A DNA stretch of 64,000 nt from Pseudosporangium ferrugineum (GCF_003002065.1 NZ_PVZG01000001.1:62001-126000); one strand, 5' to 3'; shown: positions 52,032 to 61,610, counted from the stretch's first letter. Notes: generated by a model not told the origin, from the sequence alone. A program made the numbers and translations.

Positions 52032-52229
52032 TCAGCGCGCGGCGGCAGCTCCGGCCTCCCGGTGATCGCCGCCGGAGCGCATCCCCCGGAAGAAGTCACC
52101 GGGTGCCGGATCGTCGTCCCCCGTCCCGAGCGCGAAGTACTCGTCGCCGCTGATCTCCCCGCGGAGATAGCGCTGGGTGTCCTCGCGGAAGATCTCCTTC
52201 CGGACGGGACTGCTCGGGACCTTCTGCAT
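52032..52229 (-). CDS. Small charged hypothetical protein
   Basis: 65 residues (MQKVPSSPVRKEIFREDTQRYLRGEISGDEYFALG, then an acidic end). The helical, charged composition and codon use look coding; a frame extension to 52265 is possible. It converges on the EgtA-like gene and follows the GAF gene on the same strand. No family recognised. Confidence 0.5.
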   Translation of the reverse strand: MQKVPSSPVRKEIFREDTQRYLRGEISGDEYFALGTGDDDPAPGDFFRGMRSGGDHREAGAAAAR

Positions 52230-52270
52230 ACCGCTCACCACTTCATCCCCCTCATGCGGCCGCAATGCCG

Positions 52271-53107
52271 TCAGCGTTGCGGCTGTCGCCTGGAAGACGC
52301 CGGCTGCGCCTTCATAGTCTCCTGCCCGGCCCGCGCGGCGGCGTCCTCGTTGATCGCCATCGCCACGCCGAGGCTGTTCGCCAGCACGATCAGCAGATCC
52401 TTGTCGCTGTCGGTGAACACCTTCTGCCGGGGGTGGTCGACCGAGAGCATTCCGAATGATTTCTTCCTGGTCCGCACCGGGACGAACATGAGGGACCGGT
52501 AGACCCGTTCCTTCGCGTTGTAGACACCCCGCGGCGGATTCGACCGGATGTCCGGATAGAGCTCTATCCGGGTCCCGTTCGTCATTTTCAGGACCTCTTT
52601 GTCCTCATCGCCGTTCGCGCTGCAGAATCGCTCTCTCGGCGGGTCGTTGCGGCCGCGGTGCTTCTCGCGGACGAGGCATTCGCCGGACCGGTGAGGCCGG
52701 TGATTACTCAGCAGATAGAGCGCTGCCCGGGTGTCCGCGTCGCCGCAGGTCCGGGCGCTGTCCAGCACGACCGCCTGGAGGTGGCCCATGGCCTTGCTGC
52801 GGCTCTCCACGTCGGGGGCGAGGCACAGGTCGTGCAGGGTGTCGATCAGCGGCGGGGCCACCTTGCCGAGGGCGGAGTCGAGCCGGTCGGCGGCGGCCGT
52901 CGCCGCGGCCTTCAGCTGCCGCTGCACCAGATAGGTGGCAACCGCGACGTAGAGCGCCGCCACGGCGGAGGCGGCGGCCCATTTCCAGCGGTCCGCACCG
53001 CTCGCCTGGCTCGCCGCGGCGGCGAACAACGGCGTCGCGGCGGTCGCGGCGAATCCGGACAGCCGCAGCAGGTGGGACAGCCGCGTTTCGCGTTCCGCAC
53101 CAGGCAC
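52271..53107 (-). CDS. Membrane protein with cytoplasmic GAF domain
   Basis: 278 residues: two N-terminal hydrophobic segments (LSGFAATAATPLFAAAAS and WAAASAVAALYVAVATYLV), a helical linker, then a GAF domain (YRSLMFVPVRTRKKSFGMLSVDH and KDLLIVLANSLGVAMA). A basic stretch between them holds two Cys (GECLVREKHRG, RERFCSANG). No output domain follows, so it must signal through a partner. I chose the GTG at 53107 because GGAGG lies 5 bases before it; a longer frame starts at 53215. Confidence 0.8.
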   Translation of the reverse strand: MPGAERETRLSHLLRLSGFAATAATPLFAAAASQASGADRWKWAAASAVAALYVAVATYLVQRQLKAAATAAADRLDSALGKVAPPLIDTLHDLCLAPDVESRSKAMGHLQAVVLDSARTCGDADTRAALYLLSNHRPHRSGECLVREKHRGRNDPPRERFCSANGDEDKEVLKMTNGTRIELYPDIRSNPPRGVYNAKERVYRSLMFVPVRTRKKSFGMLSVDHPRQKVFTDSDKDLLIVLANSLGVAMAINEDAAARAGQETMKAQPASSRRQPQR

Positions 53108-53242
53108 TGCTGCCTCCAGCCCGCCATCCGGCTTACGGCTCAATCGTAGCGAGACCGGTGAGGCCCGTTCGCGAATCGCGGACTTCACCGGGTCGGCGGC
53201 ACGACAGAACGGCACCAGGAATGGCGTGAAAGGAACGCGACT

Positions 53243-54895
53243 CTAGGTCGCCGGGCGGAAGCTGTCGAAAATCAATTGGAGATCCTTGCGCGCGGCGGCC
53301 CAGGCGCGGTCGGGGGTCTGCCAGTAGATTCCGTACGCCTGGTGCGCCGAGGTCACCACGCCGCGGTTGTTCACGTGCTGGCGGGTGTTGCTGCCGTTGA
53401 AGGTGTACTCCCAGTCGGCGGCCTTGCGGAAGTAGGACACCTCGCGGATGTGGATCTCCTTGTAGCCCGGGAACTCGCCGGCCCCGACGCGGTGGTCTCG
53501 CTTGCCGCGCCAGTCCGCCACCGGGTCCCACTTCGGCTCGTCGGTCTGGTCGATGCCGAGCGTGCCGCCTCCGCGCGGGTTGCGGAAGTAGACGATCGAG
53601 CCGTCCCGGGAGCGGTTCCAGCCCTCGGGCACGTACAGGGCGAAACCGGTCGGGTCCCGGTAGTCGCGCCAGCCGGACGGGCGGGGCGGCAGGACCCGGC
53701 CGGTGTTCCTGACCGTGGTCTTCGCCGGTGGCTTCGCGGTCGCCCGCCCGGGTCCGGCGTTCGCCGGCGACGACCCCGGTGCCGAGGGTACGGGCGCGGG
53801 CGCCGCCGGGGCCGTGGTGGCGGTGGTGGCCGGCGGCTCCTGCGCCCGGGTGCCCGATCCGGGACCGGTACGGGTCGCCAGCCGGAAGATCAGCGCGCCC
53901 GCGACCAGCACCGCCACGATCACCGACGCCAGCAGCACGAGCCGCCGGCGCCGGCGCGGGCCGGTCAGGTCGGTCGGGCCGGCGGGGTCGGTCGGCCCGG
54001 CGGCGGTGGGGACCGTGGGGCCGGTGGGGCCGGCGGCCGGCTCCGGGGCGGGCTCGTCGCGCGGGGGCGGGGCGCTCCCGGCGAGCACCGCGCGCAGGCG
54101 CCGCCGCGTCTCGGCGATGTCGATGCGCTCCGCCGGGTCCTTGCGCAGCAGCCCGTCGAGGACCGGTTGCAGCGCTCCCGCCCGTACCGCCGGATCCGGT
54201 TCGTCCGCGGCCAGCGCGGTCAGCGTGCCCATCGCCGACGGGCGGGCGAACGGCGAGCGTCCCTCGACCGCGGCGTAGAGGGTGGCGCCGAGCGACCACA
54301 GGTCCGACGAGGCCTCGGCCGTGCCGTCGGTCGCCCGCTCCGGCGACATGTACTGCGGCGAGCCCAGCACCACCTCGGAGGTGGTGGTGATGACGCTGTC
54401 GCCGTCGATGGAGGCGATCCCGAAGTCGGTCAGCACCACCCGGCCGTCGTGGCCCAGAAGCACGTTCGCCGGCTTGACGTCGCGGTGCCGTACGCCCTTG
54501 CGGTGCGCCGCCTCCAGCGCCGCGACCAGCTCGAGGCCGATCTCCGCGGCCCGTACGGGGGTCAGCGGCCCGTCGTCGTGGATGACCTCCTGCAACGAGC
54601 GGGAGGCGACGTACTCCATGACGATCCAGGCCCGGCCCTCGTCCTCGAAGACGTCGTAGACCTGCGCCACGTTGGGGTGGCTGAGCCGCGCCGCCGCCCG
54701 TGCCTCCTGGAGCATGCGCCGGTGCACCGAGTCGCGCTCGCCGGCGACGAGGTCCTCCGGCAGCACGATCTCCTTGACCGCCACCTCGCGACCGAGCACC
54801 TCGTCCCGGGCGACCCACACCTGGCCCATGCCGCCGGCGCCCAGCGACTCGCCCAGCCGGTAGCGCCCCGCCACCCCCACCGGTCCCGCAGTCAT
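53243..54895 (-). CDS. Serine/threonine protein kinase (PknB-type) with extracellular domain
   Basis: 550 residues. The kinase domain covers about residues 10-270: GxG loop LGAGGMGQVW, catalytic Lys in EVAVKEI, HRDVKPANVLL, DFGIAS, and SPQYMSPE. A Pro/Thr-rich juxtamembrane region precedes one helix (LVLLASVIVAVLVAGALIF). Outside lies a second Pro/Ala linker and a domain of about 150 residues (GWRDYRDPTGFALYVPEGW, FDSFRP) seen at the C-terminus of other actinobacterial kinases. The ligand is unknown. Start at the ATG 54895. Confidence 0.94.
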   Translation of the reverse strand: MTAGPVGVAGRYRLGESLGAGGMGQVWVARDEVLGREVAVKEIVLPEDLVAGERDSVHRRMLQEARAAARLSHPNVAQVYDVFEDEGRAWIVMEYVASRSLQEVIHDDGPLTPVRAAEIGLELVAALEAAHRKGVRHRDVKPANVLLGHDGRVVLTDFGIASIDGDSVITTTSEVVLGSPQYMSPERATDGTAEASSDLWSLGATLYAAVEGRSPFARPSAMGTLTALAADEPDPAVRAGALQPVLDGLLRKDPAERIDIAETRRRLRAVLAGSAPPPRDEPAPEPAAGPTGPTVPTAAGPTDPAGPTDLTGPRRRRRLVLLASVIVAVLVAGALIFRLATRTGPGSGTRAQEPPATTATTAPAAPAPVPSAPGSSPANAGPGRATAKPPAKTTVRNTGRVLPPRPSGWRDYRDPTGFALYVPEGWNRSRDGSIVYFRNPRGGGTLGIDQTDEPKWDPVADWRGKRDHRVGAGEFPGYKEIHIREVSYFRKAADWEYTFNGSNTRQHVNNRGVVTSAHQAYGIYWQTPDRAWAAARKDLQLIFDSFRPAT

Positions 54896-54970
54896 GCGGG
54901 CCGATATACCCGGCGCCGCCATCCGTCACACCGATCCGGCCCGGCGATGGTCCGGGCTAAGGTTCGCGGC

Positions 54971-55951
54971 GTGGATGACCTCGCGTACGCCCGCGCCCGC
55001 GTGACGGAGCTCGGCGCCCGGTTCTGCCTCACCTTCGTCAAGGGCGTCGGCGAGCGCGCCGCGCTGGACCGGATGGGCGCGTACGAGGACACGGTCGCCG
55101 AGCGCACCGGCGCGCGGCTGGACGGCCACGCCGCCGCGGTGGACCTGGGCCGCTGGACGGTGGTGATCGAGCCGGGCGGCGCCGAGGGGTCCGACCACGT
55201 GCTGCTGGAGGCGGTGTCCCGGGGCACTGAGGCGATGTCGGTGCTGCGCGACGACAGGGCGTCACCCCGGTTCACGTACGCGGTCCGCGGCGGCACGGCG
55301 GTGGCGTTCGATCCGGCGTACCCGGCACCGGAGTTGACCTGGGGTTCCGACCCGGAGCTGCTGCGGCATCTCATGGGGGCGGTGGGGCTGCGGGAGCCCG
55401 GCGGCGAGGACGAGGAGACGTGGCGCGACGCCGAGGCCCGGGCCCTCGTGCTCGCCCAGCGGCTGACCGGCGCCCGCCTGCCGGAGGATCCGCTCGGCCC
55501 GCCCCGGCTGTCGGCGCGGATCGAGCCGTGGTTCGTCAGCCCGCCGCGCCCGGCCGATCTGCTGCGCCCCGGTCCCCGCTTCGCGGCCCTGTTCGCCGCC
55601 GCGGAGCAGGCCACCGACGAGCGGAAACGTGAGGTCGCCGCGGCAGAGATGCGCCGCCGCGCCGCCGCCGTGGGCGTGGCCGGTGCCCCGGGCCTCGACG
55701 CCGCCCTGGACCGGGCGGCGCGCGGGGGCGGGGAGCCGGTCGCGGCCGGCTCCCCGCTGGGCCGCCAGGTCCGCGAGTGGCTGGACGCCCCGGAGGAGAA
55801 GGGCCTGCGCGCGTTCGCGATCGCGCTGCGGGGCGTGCTGGACCGCGACGCCGACGTGGCGCTGCGGGCCGCGCTGAGGCCGCTGCGCAACGCCGGCGCC
55901 GGCCCGGACGAGGCCGTGACGGCGCTGGTCGCGGCGCTCAGCGCCCGGTGA
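54971..55951 (+). CDS. DUF6461 family protein
   Basis: 326 residues. The N-terminal about 190 residues (ARFCLTFVKGVGERAALDRMGA, GRWTVVIEPGGAEGSDHVLLEAVSRGTEAMSV) match the DUF6461 pattern; the C-terminal part is an Ala/Arg-rich helical region. The GTG at 54971 is taken since homology begins at once. It is divergent from the kinase gene. The family is widespread in actinomycetes and uncharacterised. Confidence 0.75.
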   Translation: MDDLAYARARVTELGARFCLTFVKGVGERAALDRMGAYEDTVAERTGARLDGHAAAVDLGRWTVVIEPGGAEGSDHVLLEAVSRGTEAMSVLRDDRASPRFTYAVRGGTAVAFDPAYPAPELTWGSDPELLRHLMGAVGLREPGGEDEETWRDAEARALVLAQRLTGARLPEDPLGPPRLSARIEPWFVSPPRPADLLRPGPRFAALFAAAEQATDERKREVAAAEMRRRAAAVGVAGAPGLDAALDRAARGGGEPVAAGSPLGRQVREWLDAPEEKGLRAFAIALRGVLDRDADVALRAALRPLRNAGAGPDEAVTALVAALSAR

Positions 55952-55968
55952 CCGGCCCCACCGGCACA

Positions 55969-56598
55969 TCACCGCGCGGAGCCCCCCTGCCGGCCGGTGC
56001 CGGGCAGCTCGGCGCGATACGAATCGCCGACCGCCTGCTGGGCGGCCCGCTCGACGGTCGCCCAGTGCGCCTCGCGAGCCGTCGCGTCGACCGGTTGCTC
56101 GTACTCGGGCATCATCCCGGTGCGGCCGTCGAGCTGCTCACGCAGGATGTCGGCGTGCCCGGCATGCCGGGCGGTCTCCTGCAGGACGTGGACCATGACG
56201 GTGAACAGTGTGACGTCGGGCCGCGACCACCACGGCACGTGGCCGGGCGCGTCCAGGGGAAGCTCGTTGATCGTCGTGCCCGCGTGTTCCCAGGCACGGT
56301 GATAGAAGCCGATGATCTGGTCGCGGGTCTCGGCCGGGTTCGCCCACAGGTCGCTGCCGTCCGCGTCCTGCCATCGTCCCAGCGGCTGGGGGAACGGACG
56401 GCCGAAGACCTCGCCGAAATACCACGCCTCCACCGTCGCCAGGTGCTTCACCAGTCCGAGGAGATTCGTTCCCGTCGTCGTCAGAGGACGCCGGACGTCG
56501 TACTCGGACAGGTCATCGAGCTTCCACACCAGCGCCTGACGTGTGGACTCGAGCCGGCGGTGCAGGTGGTCCTTCACGAGATCGTCGAGCACGGACAC
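55969..56598 (-). CDS. DinB/DUF664 family protein
   Basis: 209 residues forming a DinB-like four-helix bundle: LVWKLDDLSEYDVRRPL, TNLLGLVKHLATVEAWYFGEVFG and HVLQETARHAGHADILREQLDG. The three metal-binding His of this superfamily are in KHLATVE, VHVLQE and RHAGHAD. Relatives are mycothiol-dependent S-transferases. The GTG at 56598 is the best available start. It follows the BMP lipoprotein on the same strand but 68 bases away, so it may be a separate unit. Confidence 0.85.
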   Translation of the reverse strand: MSVLDDLVKDHLHRRLESTRQALVWKLDDLSEYDVRRPLTTTGTNLLGLVKHLATVEAWYFGEVFGRPFPQPLGRWQDADGSDLWANPAETRDQIIGFYHRAWEHAGTTINELPLDAPGHVPWWSRPDVTLFTVMVHVLQETARHAGHADILREQLDGRTGMMPEYEQPVDATAREAHWATVERAAQQAVGDSYRAELPGTGRQGGSAR

Positions 56599-56666
56599 GA
56601 GCCTGCCATCCGAGGGCGAGCGGGGCGACCCCGCCCCGGGTCGGCGGGTGGTCGGACTTCGGTCCG

Positions 56667-57704
56667 TCAGCTCGACGGGACCTGCACGGCACCGCTGAGG
56701 ATGCGGTAGCGGGCGCGCTCCAGGCCGTCGGCGTACGGCTCGATCGCCGCGTTCGAGGTGGCGTACCCGACCCCGTCGACCTTCAGGTCGTAGCGCTTCG
56801 CCCCGCCCGCCCGGTCGCCCTTGATGAACGCCTGGATCTCCTGGAAGACGCCGTTGTCGACCCGCTTGAGCATCGAGGTGAGGATGCGCTCCTTCACCGC
56901 GCCGGCGGCGCCGGCGTACTGGTCGGAGTCGACGCCGATGGCCCACGCGCCGGGGACGGCCGCCACCGCCTCGAGGGCGCCCTGCCCGGAGCCGCCCGCC
57001 GCGGAGTAGACGACGTCGGCACCACCGTCGAGCAGCGCCGCGGCGGCGGCCCTGCCCTTGTCGGGCGAGCCGAAGCCGGAGAAGTCCGGCGGCTTGCTCA
57101 GGTAGCGCGCGGTCACCCGGATGTCCGGGTCGACGCTGTGCACGCCCGCGGTGTAGCCGGCCTCGAACTTGTGGATCAGCGGCACGTCCACGCCGCCGAC
57201 GAAGCCGACCCGGCCCGACTCGGTCGCCAGCCCCGCCGCGACGCCGACCAGGTAGGAGCCCTGCTCCTCGGAGAACAGCAGGGACACCACGTTCTTCGCC
57301 TGCACCGAGTCGTCGTCGATGATGGCGAACAGCGTGCCCGGGTTCTCCTTGGCGACCGTGCCGATCGCGCCCGCGTACAGGAAGCCGACGGCGATGACCG
57401 GGTTGCTGCCGGCCCTGACCAGCTCGCGCAGGGCGGCCACCCGCCCCTCGTCGTCCTCGGACTTCGTGGTGACCTCGGTCGCGCCGACGAGCAGTTCCTT
57501 CTTCGCCCGGTCGAGGCCCGCGCCCGCCGCGTCGTTGAAGCTCTTGTCGCCCCGGCCCGCGCTGTCGTACGCGATTCCGACGTGGACGCTCTCGCTGCCC
57601 AGCCCGGTCAGTGCGTCCGACGAGACGGTGACCGGCGCCGCCGTGCACGCGGACAGCGACGCGACCGCGGCGGCCAGCAGGGCGGCGGTGATCCTTCTGC
57701 GCAT
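56667..57704 (-). CDS. BMP-family substrate-binding lipoprotein
   Basis: 345 residues. The lipobox LSAC ends the signal (RRRITAALLAAAVASLSAC). The body matches the basic-membrane-protein family of ABC binding proteins, which bind nucleosides: VHVGIAYDSAGRGDKSFNDAAGAGL, FAIIDDD, EEQGSYLVGVAAG, VGFVGGVDVPLIHKFEAGYTAGV, VVYSAAGGSGQGALEA. No permease or ATPase genes are adjacent; instead it directly follows a chemoreceptor gene. I prefer the ATG at 57704, since GAGG then lies 6 bases before it; ATG 57710 is the alternative. Confidence 0.9.
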   Translation of the reverse strand: MRRRITAALLAAAVASLSACTAAPVTVSSDALTGLGSESVHVGIAYDSAGRGDKSFNDAAGAGLDRAKKELLVGATEVTTKSEDDEGRVAALRELVRAGSNPVIAVGFLYAGAIGTVAKENPGTLFAIIDDDSVQAKNVVSLLFSEEQGSYLVGVAAGLATESGRVGFVGGVDVPLIHKFEAGYTAGVHSVDPDIRVTARYLSKPPDFSGFGSPDKGRAAAAALLDGGADVVYSAAGGSGQGALEAVAAVPGAWAIGVDSDQYAGAAGAVKERILTSMLKRVDNGVFQEIQAFIKGDRAGGAKRYDLKVDGVGYATSNAAIEPYADGLERARYRILSGAVQVPSS

Positions 57705-57712
57705 CTGCATCC

Positions 57713-59317
57713 TCAGTACCGGAACTGCCCGACCGCGTCGCGCAGGGTGGTGGACATGCGGGTCAGCTCGGCCGCGGCCTCGCGGGAACGGGCGACCTCG
57801 GCGGAGGTGGCCGACGTGGCGGCGGCCACCGCGCGGATGTTCTCGGCGATGCTCGCCGTGCCGCTGGAGGCGGCCATCGCGCCGCGGTTCATCTCGCCGG
57901 TCGTGGCGGTCTGCTCCTCCACCGCCCCGGCGATGCTGGTCTGGTAGTCGCTGATCCGGCCGATCACGCCGCCGATGTGCCCGATCGCGGTCACCGCCGC
58001 CTCGGTGTCGCCCTGGATCGCCCGGACCAGGCCGTCGATCTCCTCGGCCGCCCGGGCACTCTCGTGGGCCAGGTCCTTGACCTCCCCGGCCACCACCGCG
58101 AAGCCGCGGCCGAGCTCGCCGGCCCGGGCCGCCTCGATGGTGGCGTTGAGCGCGAGCAGGTTGGTCTGCGCGGCGATGCTGGTGATCAGCCGCACGGCGT
58201 CGCCGATCGCCGACGACGAGGAGCCCAGGCTCGCCACCGTACGGTTGGCGGTCTCGGCGGCGGTGACGGCCTCGGCGGCCACGCCGGCCGCGTCGGTGGC
58301 GTTGCGCGAGATCTCCTGGATCGAGATGCCCATCTCCTCCGAGCCCGCCGCCATCGTGTCGACGTTGCGGTTCACGTCCTCCGCGGCGCCGGCGACCAGT
58401 TCGGCCTGCTGCGAGGTGTCGCCCACCGCCCGGGCGAAGGCCGCCGAGACGGCGTCCAGCTCGGCGGACGTACGGGTCAGCGCGTCGGCCTGGGTGGCGA
58501 CGTCGGAGACGATGGCGCGTACGGACCCGACCGCCTGCCCGAGCGCGGTGGCCATCTGCCCCACCTCGTCGCGCCACGCGCTGGCGGGCGTCTCGGTCAG
58601 GTCCCCCTCGGCGACCCGGCGCAGGGCGTCGCGGGCGGCGCCGACGGGACGCACGATGCTGCGGGTGACCACCGCGGCGGACGCGGCGCCGAGCAGCAGG
58701 GCCAGCGCGGTCGCGATGCCGATGGCCCACTGGGCGCGCGTCGCGTCGTCGGCGGACACCTGGACGGCCTCCACGCTGCGGTGGTCGACCGAGGCGGCGA
58801 GCTTCTGCGCCGATACCATGATCCGGTAGTAGCTGTTCCAGCTGTCGTACATGGCGATCTGGTCGGCGTTCCACAGCGCCTGCGGCGTGCCCGGCTTGTA
58901 CGCGGCCACGAGCTTGTCGTTGACCGCGACGTACGTGCCCAGCTCCTTGCCGACCTGGTCGAACAGGGCCCGCTCGGTGCCGGTGAACGCCCCGGCATCG
59001 ACGCCGTTCAGGAAGGCCCGGAACGTGTCCCGCTCCTGCTGCCAGGCCTTGTACGCAACCGAGTCGCCGCCCAGCGCCCGCACCGCACCGAGCCGGTAGA
59101 TGTCGTTGATGTAGCTGGACTGCCAGCCGTTCAGCGTGGCGGCGTGGGTCTTGATCTCCTGCGCCTGCCGGGTCAGCACCTCGAGGCGCCGCACGTCGTT
59201 GGCGGAGCCCCGCTGGTCGACGATGGTGGCGAAGGCCATGGCCGCCACGCCGAGCAGCAGCACGAGAACCGCGGCGAACGCGCCGGAGAGCCGGGCGCCG
59301 ATGGTGAACCGCCGCAC
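57713..59317 (-). CDS. Methyl-accepting chemotaxis protein
   Basis: 534 residues: helix 1 ([22 protein letters not shown]), an extracellular four-helix-type domain of about 145 residues, helix 2 ([21 protein letters not shown]), HAMP ([23 protein letters not shown]) and the signalling domain with tip [20 protein letters not shown]. The GTG at 59317 has GGAGGGA upstream. The next gene, a BMP lipoprotein, starts after 2-8 bases, so ligand-loaded lipoprotein may be read by this receptor. Confidence 0.94.
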   Translation of the reverse strand: MRRFTIGARLSGAFAAVLVLLLGVAAMAFATIVDQRGSANDVRRLEVLTRQAQEIKTHAATLNGWQSSYINDIYRLGAVRALGGDSVAYKAWQQERDTFRAFLNGVDAGAFTGTERALFDQVGKELGTYVAVNDKLVAAYKPGTPQALWNADQIAMYDSWNSYYRIMVSAQKLAASVDHRSVEAVQVSADDATRAQWAIGIATALALLLGAASAAVVTRSIVRPVGAARDALRRVAEGDLTETPASAWRDEVGQMATALGQAVGSVRAIVSDVATQADALTRTSAELDAVSAAFARAVGDTSQQAELVAGAAEDVNRNVDTMAAGSEEMGISIQEISRNATDAAGVAAEAVTAAETANRTVASLGSSSSAIGDAVRLITSIAAQTNLLALNATIEAARAGELGRGFAVVAGEVKDLAHESARAAEEIDGLVRAIQGDTEAAVTAIGHIGGVIGRISDYQTSIAGAVEEQTATTGEMNRGAMAASSGTASIAENIRAVAAATSATSAEVARSREAAAELTRMSTTLRDAVGQFRY

Positions 59318-59492
59318 GTGGTCCGTCCCTCCGGTAGATGGCGGGCACAGCCGCCGGTCGTCCCTTCGATCGACGCGCGGACCGGGTTCCTGAGCGATTC
59401 CGCGGCCCGGCGTCCGGCTGCGGGTGATCCTGCGTGCCACCCGATGCACCGGACGCCGGTCGCCGCCGGCGGAATCTCCTCGTCGAGGACGA

Positions 59493-59723
59493 TCAGCCGT
59501 TGCCGCAGATCGCCCCGGCACCGGCGATGCCCAGCACCGCGATGGCGTTGCCGCACACGTTCACCGGGATGTGCACCGGCACCACCACGCTGTTGCCGTT
59601 GAGCACGCCGACGTTGGTGTCGCCGTCGTCGTCGTGCCCGTACGCGCTCGCGGGGCCGGCGGTGAGCACGAGCGCCGCGGCGACCGTCCCGGCACCGAGC
59701 AGCAGGCCCTTGACCAGCTTCAT
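59493..59723 (-). CDS. Short chaplin
   Basis: 76 residues: a signal peptide ([25 protein letters not shown]), a short acidic stretch (YGHDDDGD), and one chaplin domain ([23 protein letters not shown], ending CGNG) with the two conserved Cys. Chaplins form amyloid-like hydrophobic layers on aerial hyphae and spores. No sortase signal, so it is a short secreted type. AAAGG lies 6 bases before the ATG. Confidence 0.93.
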   Translation of the reverse strand: MKLVKGLLLGAGTVAAALVLTAGPASAYGHDDDGDTNVGVLNGNSVVVPVHIPVNVCGNAIAVLGIAGAGAICGNG

Positions 59724-59892
59724 GTCATACCTTTCGTCGTTCCGACATTGCAGGACTCACCGTAGTGATCAAATCACCGCATGTAGCCGAAACGACGCAA
59801 ATGTCCGCTTCCGATTCGCCGGCCGAGCGCGACCCGGCGGCCGGGTGCTCGACCGGCTCCTGCGCCCCTGCTGATCATCTGCTACCGTCGGC

Positions 59893-60000
59893 TCAGGTCA
59901 TGAGCGCCAGCGACAAGCCCCGGCTCGCTGGCCGGCAACCCTTCCGTTCGCGATGGGGTGCCCCGGGTGAGGACCGGGCCGGCGTCGGCACCGACGCGGG
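59893..60000 (+). promoter_or_regulatory. SAM-IV riboswitch
   Basis: The RNA follows the SAM-IV consensus from memory: GGUCAUGAGCGCCAGCG, CAAGCCCCGGCU, GCUGGCCGGCAACCC, GGGGUGCCCCGGGUGAGGACC. Pairings seen: GGTC 59896-59899 with GACC 59972-59975; GCCAGCG 59906-59912 with CGCTGGC 59926-59932; ACCC 59938-59941 with GGGGT 59955-59959; and a trailing stem GCGTCGG/CCGACGC at 59982-59997. It should repress the downstream gene when SAM is plentiful. Confidence 0.85.
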
Positions 60001-60007
60001 CAAGCGC

Positions 60008-60041
60008 GGACCCCGGGCGGGGTCCCTGACCTCGCGGAGGT
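60008..60041 (+). promoter_or_regulatory. Expression platform of the SAM-IV riboswitch
   Basis: A hairpin GGACCCC-GGGC-GGGGTCC (60008-60025) is followed by ACCTC-GCG-GAGGT (60029-60041), whose right arm is the ribosome binding site of the GTG at 60046. Both can act as the OFF structure: attenuation by the first, blocked translation by the second. Confidence 0.5.
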
Positions 60042-60045
60042 TCCT

Positions 60046-61326
60046 GTGACCCTGTCTCTGCACCACGACCCGCGGCACGAGCTCGACCACGACCTCGACG
60101 TGGTCGGCGACGACACCCCGGTGCGCCTGACCACCGGCGAGACCGTCCGCTTCGCCCATCTCGACCACGCCGCCTCGGCGCCCTGCGTGCGCGCCGCCGC
60201 CGACGCCGTGCGCGACCTGCTCCCCTTCGCCGGCAGCGTGCACCGCGGCACCGGCCTGCGGTCCCAGACCTCCACTCTGGAGTACGAGCGCGCCCGCGAC
60301 CTGGTGGCGTCGTTCGCCGGCGCGCGCACCGGCGACAGCGTCGTCTTCACCCGCAACACCACCGACGCGCTGAACCTGCTCGCCCGCGCCCTGCCCCCGG
60401 GTACCACCACCGTCGTCTTCGACGGCGAGCACCACGCCAACCTGCTGCCGTGGCCGCGGCAGCTGCGCCTGCCCTGCCCGGACAGCCCGGACGCGGCCGT
60501 CGCCGCGCTGCACGGGGCGCTGCGGACCGTACGCGGCCCGGCCCTGCTCGCCGTCACCGGCGCGAGCAACGTCACCGGCGAGGTGTGGCCGGTGCGGCGC
60601 CTGGCCGACGTGGCGCACGCGTACGGGGCCCGGGTCGTGGTCGACGCCGCGCAGCTCGCTCCGCACTCTCCCGTCGACCTGACCGCCCTCGGCGCGGACT
60701 ACCTCGCGTTCTCCGGCCACAAGCTGTACGCCCCCTTCGGCGCGGGCGTGCTGGCCGGCCGGGCCGACTGGCTCGACGCGGCGCCGCCGTACCTGGCCGG
60801 GGGCGGCGCGAGTGGCGTGGTGGGCGACCGCGCCGGCGAGGTCACCTGGGTCCGCGGCCCGGCACGGCACGAGGGCGGGACCCCCAACCTGCTCGGCGCG
60901 GTCGCCCTCGGCGCCGTGTGCGCGGCGCTGGGCCGGGCCGACCGTGCGGCGCTGCACGCCCGCGAGCAGGAGCTGCTGGCCCGCCTGCGCGAGGGCCTCG
61001 CCGGGGTGCCCGGAGCCGTCGAGGTCAGCGCGTTCGGCGGCGCCGTACCGCAGCTCGGGATCGTGTCGCTCGCCCTGGACGGCCACGACCCCGCCGCGGT
61101 GGCGGCACACCTCGCGGACCGCTACGGGGTCGGCGTACGCGCGGGCCAGTTCTGTGCCCACCCGCTGACCCGCCGCCTGACCGCCTCGGCGCGCGCCGCC
61201 GCCTGCGGGTCCGGCGCCGCCGGGCTGCTGCGCGTCAGCTTCGGCCTGGGCACCCGCGACGAGGACCTCGACCGCCTGACCCGCGCCCTGGCCGAGACCC
61301 TGTCTCAGGGGGAACTCCGGGGCTGA
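60046..61326 (+). CDS. Class V aminotransferase / cysteine desulfurase-like PLP enzyme
   Basis: 426 residues: LDHAASAPCVRAAADAV, VFTRNTTDALNLLAR, DGEHHANLLPW, VVVDAAQLAPH, and the PLP-lysine motif FSGHKLYAPFGAG. It resembles SufS/EgtE-like cysteine desulfurases and C-S lyases, but the SufS active-site Cys loop is not obvious; FCAHPLTRRL is near the C-terminus. The SAM-IV switch ahead of it implies a role in methionine or cysteine metabolism. EgtE-like activity is possible. Starts with GTG after GCGGAGG. Confidence 0.85.
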   Translation: MTLSLHHDPRHELDHDLDVVGDDTPVRLTTGETVRFAHLDHAASAPCVRAAADAVRDLLPFAGSVHRGTGLRSQTSTLEYERARDLVASFAGARTGDSVVFTRNTTDALNLLARALPPGTTTVVFDGEHHANLLPWPRQLRLPCPDSPDAAVAALHGALRTVRGPALLAVTGASNVTGEVWPVRRLADVAHAYGARVVVDAAQLAPHSPVDLTALGADYLAFSGHKLYAPFGAGVLAGRADWLDAAPPYLAGGGASGVVGDRAGEVTWVRGPARHEGGTPNLLGAVALGAVCAALGRADRAALHAREQELLARLREGLAGVPGAVEVSAFGGAVPQLGIVSLALDGHDPAAVAAHLADRYGVGVRAGQFCAHPLTRRLTASARAAACGSGAAGLLRVSFGLGTRDEDLDRLTRALAETLSQGELRG

Positions 61327-61367
61327 TCCCGATGCCGGCCGGGGTGGCCGGCGACCACCATGGAGAC

Positions 61368-61610
61368 ATGAACGCCTTCTCCGACTCCATGACCCGACAA
61401 GGCCTCGTCCGTCCCCGCCACGGTCGCATGCTCGGTGGTGTCTGCGCCGGGCTGGCGCGTCGCTTCGGGCTCGACCCGTGGCTCACCCGCCTGCTCTTCG
61501 TGCTGGTGCTGCTGGTGATCCCCGGCAGCCAGCTGCTCGTCTACCCGCTGCTGTGGATCCTGATGCCGGCCGAGCGGCCCGCGTACGCCGCACCGTCGTA
61601 TCCCGCCTGA
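61368..61610 (+). CDS. PspC-domain membrane protein
   Basis: 80 residues: RPRHGRMLGGVCAGLARRFGLDPWLTRLLFVL is the PspC motif; one membrane helix continues to WILMPAERP. PspC proteins take part in envelope-stress responses; in actinomycetes many are small stand-alone forms. GGAG precedes the ATG. Confidence 0.9.
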   Translation: MNAFSDSMTRQGLVRPRHGRMLGGVCAGLARRFGLDPWLTRLLFVLVLLVIPGSQLLVYPLLWILMPAERPAYAAPSYPA

